A stretch of DNA of 64,000 nucleotides from G016756615 sp050958605 (GTDB lineage: Bacteria > Pseudomonadota > Alphaproteobacteria > Rhizobiales > Rhizobiaceae). Position 1 is the first letter of the stretch; each line of letters starts with the position of its first letter. The notes under the pieces were generated by a model that saw nothing but the letters and a program-made list of their open reading frames with translations, was not told where the DNA came from and searched no databases. Location of the stretch: positions 62,001 to 126,000 of the forward strand of contig NZ_JBJHDO010000002.1 of NCBI RefSeq assembly GCF_050958605.1. Reading direction: 5' to 3'. Below, piece after piece: positions 62,538-64,000 of this stretch. The translations under genes and the position numbers were made by a program.

Positions 62538-63839
62538 TCAGCGCTTCAGGTTGACGAGCACGTCGAGGAGTTCGGAGCCGGTCTGGAAGACCTTGGAATT
62601 GGCGGTGTAGTTGCGCTGGGCCTCGATCATAGAGGTCAGCTCCGTGGCGATATCGACATTGGAGGTCTCGACGGCGCCCGACACCATCTTGCCGAAGCCG
62701 CCCTCGTTGGGGAAACCGATGCGTACGTCGCCAGAATCATTGCTCGGCGAGAAGACGTTGCCGCTGAGCACCGCCAATTGATCCGGACTTTGCACGGTGG
62801 CGACGGGGATCTGGTAAAGCGCCCTCTTCGTGCCGTTCTGGAAAACCGCCGAGAGCGTTCCGTCCGTGGCGATCTCGATCCTGTCGATGGCGCTCGCCGC
62901 ATTGCCGTTCACGAAGGCTTCGCTCACTGCATAGGGCGAATCGAGTTGGCTCATCTGGCTGAAATCGATGGCAATCGGTGCGTTGCCCGGCATGGTGATG
63001 TCCATGGAGGGGCCGTCACCACCAGCGAGGTCAAGCTGGCCAGTTGTCGAATTGAACACCAGTTCGTGGATTGCCAGGGGAGATGGCCCGTTGGCAAAAT
63101 CTGGATCGGCTGGATCGGTCGGATTGGCGTAAGGAAAAGGCGAGTCGCCGGTGGCGGCATTTGCTTTGTTGTAAACGGCGACCTGCCAAGTATTGTCGTC
63201 CGTCTTGGTGAAATACACGTCGAGCATGATCTCCTTGCCGAGATTGCCGTAGACGACCAGGGAGGATTTCGCCGTATACTTCGAATCCGGGTCGTTAACT
63301 CCGGCGGCCGGAGTCAGGACTTCTGCCGTCTCGGGTAGATTCGCGCTGAACTCGCCCGAAGTAGACGGGACGGCGGTCAGGCCGCTCTCCTTGATCGTGA
63401 CAACCTCCAAGCCGGCGAAGCCATTGGCCGTGGCACTCGGTGTGCCGTTGGCATAGCTGTAGCCGGTCAGGTAGAAGCCGGCGGCATTGACGAGGCGGCC
63501 TTCGCCGTCCGGAACGAAGGAGCCGGCGCGTGTCAGGAAGTTGCCGCCGCTGCCGTTCTGCACGACGAAAAAGCCGTCGCCATCGATCGCGAGGTCCGAG
63601 ACGGACGTCGTGTAGTTCATGACGCCGTTCTTGGTAATGTCGTAGCGGACGCTGGTGGTGACGCCGCCGGAATTGTAGCTGCCGGAGCCATTCGGCACGA
63701 CGAGGCTCGAGAACTCCGTGAAAGCGCGCTTGTAGCCGGCCGTGCTGGAGTTGGCGATGTTGTCGGCAACCGTGCCCAGCCGATTCGACTGGGCGTTCAT
63801 GCCGGACACGCCGGTCCGCATCATTCCGTAAAGGCTCAT
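62538..63839 (-). CDS. flgE: Flagellar hook protein FlgE
   Basis: This 433-residue protein forms the hook. It starts MSLYGMMRTGVSGMNAQSNR and continues LGTVADNIANSSTAGYKRAF, the rod-hook N-terminal signature. LAIDGDGFFVVQNGSGGNFL is the shared FlgE/F/G strand. The C-terminal coil has NVDIATELTSMIEAQRNYTA and QTGSELLDVLVNLKR. The ATG at 63839 follows GAGGAG. It heads the minus-strand run of flagellar genes; a 140-bp upstream region should contain the promoter. Confidence 0.96.
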   Translation of the reverse strand: MSLYGMMRTGVSGMNAQSNRLGTVADNIANSSTAGYKRAFTEFSSLVVPNGSGSYNSGGVTTSVRYDITKNGVMNYTTSVSDLAIDGDGFFVVQNGSGGNFLTRAGSFVPDGEGRLVNAAGFYLTGYSYANGTPSATANGFAGLEVVTIKESGLTAVPSTSGEFSANLPETAEVLTPAAGVNDPDSKYTAKSSLVVYGNLGKEIMLDVYFTKTDDNTWQVAVYNKANAATGDSPFPYANPTDPADPDFANGPSPLAIHELVFNSTTGQLDLAGGDGPSMDITMPGNAPIAIDFSQMSQLDSPYAVSEAFVNGNAASAIDRIEIATDGTLSAVFQNGTKRALYQIPVATVQSPDQLAVLSGNVFSPSNDSGDVRIGFPNEGGFGKMVSGAVETSNVDIATELTSMIEAQRNYTANSKVFQTGSELLDVLVNLKR

Positions 63840-63919
63840 GGAGCTACTCCTCAGATCCGTCGCATTTGTTAATCCAGGTTAACTATCGTGACTTGCGCGA
63901 GGCTGTCGGGCGCGGCTCC

Positions 63920-63935
63920 ATCCGCGATCGCGGAT
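63920..63935. promoter_or_regulatory. Perfect 16-bp palindrome upstream of flgE
   Basis: ATCCGCGATCGCGGAT is a perfect 8+8 palindrome located 81 bp upstream of the flgE start and just past the terminator of the preceding gene. It may be an operator for a flagellar regulator, but it matches no site I can name. Confidence 0.35.
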
Positions 63936-63956
63936 AGTATTTTCCTGGAAGGGAAA

Positions 63957-63973
63957 GGGCGCCGATGGCGCCC
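63957..63973 (-). terminator. Rho-independent terminator of the gene entering the right edge
   Basis: GGGCGCC and GGCGCCC pair perfectly around a 3-nt loop, followed on the minus strand by TTTCCCTTCC. It lies 10 nt after the stop at 63983-63985 and separates that gene from flgE. Confidence 0.7.
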
Positions 63974-63982
63974 GGCAACGGA

Positions 63983-64000
63983 TCAGACGTTCAGGCGGTA
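63983..64000 (-). CDS. 3' end of a minus-strand gene cut by the window edge
   Basis: The last 18 bases read on the minus strand as YRLNV and a TGA stop, 10 nt ahead of a terminator hairpin. A flagellar or motility gene is expected here because of its position upstream of flgE, but five codons cannot identify it. Confidence 0.4.
   Translation of the reverse strand, partial: YRLNV

Overview
The window is GC-rich chromosomal DNA from an alphaproteobacterium, most likely of the order Hyphomicrobiales (Rhizobiales), close to Mesorhizobium, Brucella or other Phyllobacteriaceae. The evidence is a Brucella-type Omp10 lipoprotein, homospermidine synthase together with a group IV ornithine decarboxylase, the flagellar order flgE-flgK-flgL-flaF-flbT-flgD-fliQ-flhA-fliR, and several rhizobial intergenic palindromes. 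I see no rRNA, tRNA, CRISPR array, insertion sequence or prophage. Most of the window is ordinary core genome.

Layout. 1-2.0 kb: a small heat-shock protein, a 53-bp perfect inverted repeat and a threonine aldolase. 2.3-8.6 kb: glutamate synthase gltB-gltD. 8.7-24 kb: envelope and central functions: an SGNH-like periplasmic protein, a lytic transglycosylase, galU, an outer-membrane barrel, a KpsF/GutQ sugar-phosphate isomerase, an SPFH-NfeD pair, ferrochelatase, a LysM-tailed 5'-nucleotidase, a phenylacetate-CoA-ligase-like enzyme, an Omp10-type lipoprotein and homospermidine synthase. 24-37 kb: a pepF-pabB-pabC operon, an orphan NtrC-type regulator, a DUF882 protein, KDPG aldolase, tRNA hydroxylase TrhO, a DUF533 protein, a TetR regulator, a small RNA gene, an SDR and an aminotransferase. 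37-42 kb: acetyltransferase, CDF metal transporter, a small membrane protein, a DenD-like dehydrogenase whose start codon appears to be ATA, a DUF1007-NicO metal-transport pair and a LysR regulator. 43-45.6 kb: ornithine decarboxylase behind a structured leader of about 430 nt that contains a short upstream ORF, then a GNAT gene. 46-53 kb: an SCP2 protein and an acyl-CoA catabolic operon (PECR-like SDR, carboxyltransferase, acyl-CoA dehydrogenase, biotin carboxylase subunit) with a MarR gene at its end; the biotin carboxylase gene carries a single-base frameshift. 53.4-64 kb: a minus-strand flagellar locus.

Functional links. Ornithine decarboxylase makes putrescine, and homospermidine synthase converts it to homospermidine. 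PabB and PabC make p-aminobenzoate for folate. GltB and GltD form NADPH glutamate synthase. The DUF1007 and NicO proteins look like a Ni/Co handling pair. The flagellar block encodes hook, hook-filament junction, export gate and flagellin-control proteins.

The most notable items are the polyamine-gene leader with its short ORF, an sRNA resembling the alpha-r8/MmgR family with an anti-Shine-Dalgarno loop, the apparent ATA start codon, and the frameshifted acyl-CoA carboxylase subunit. Family names come from recalled motifs; no database search was possible.
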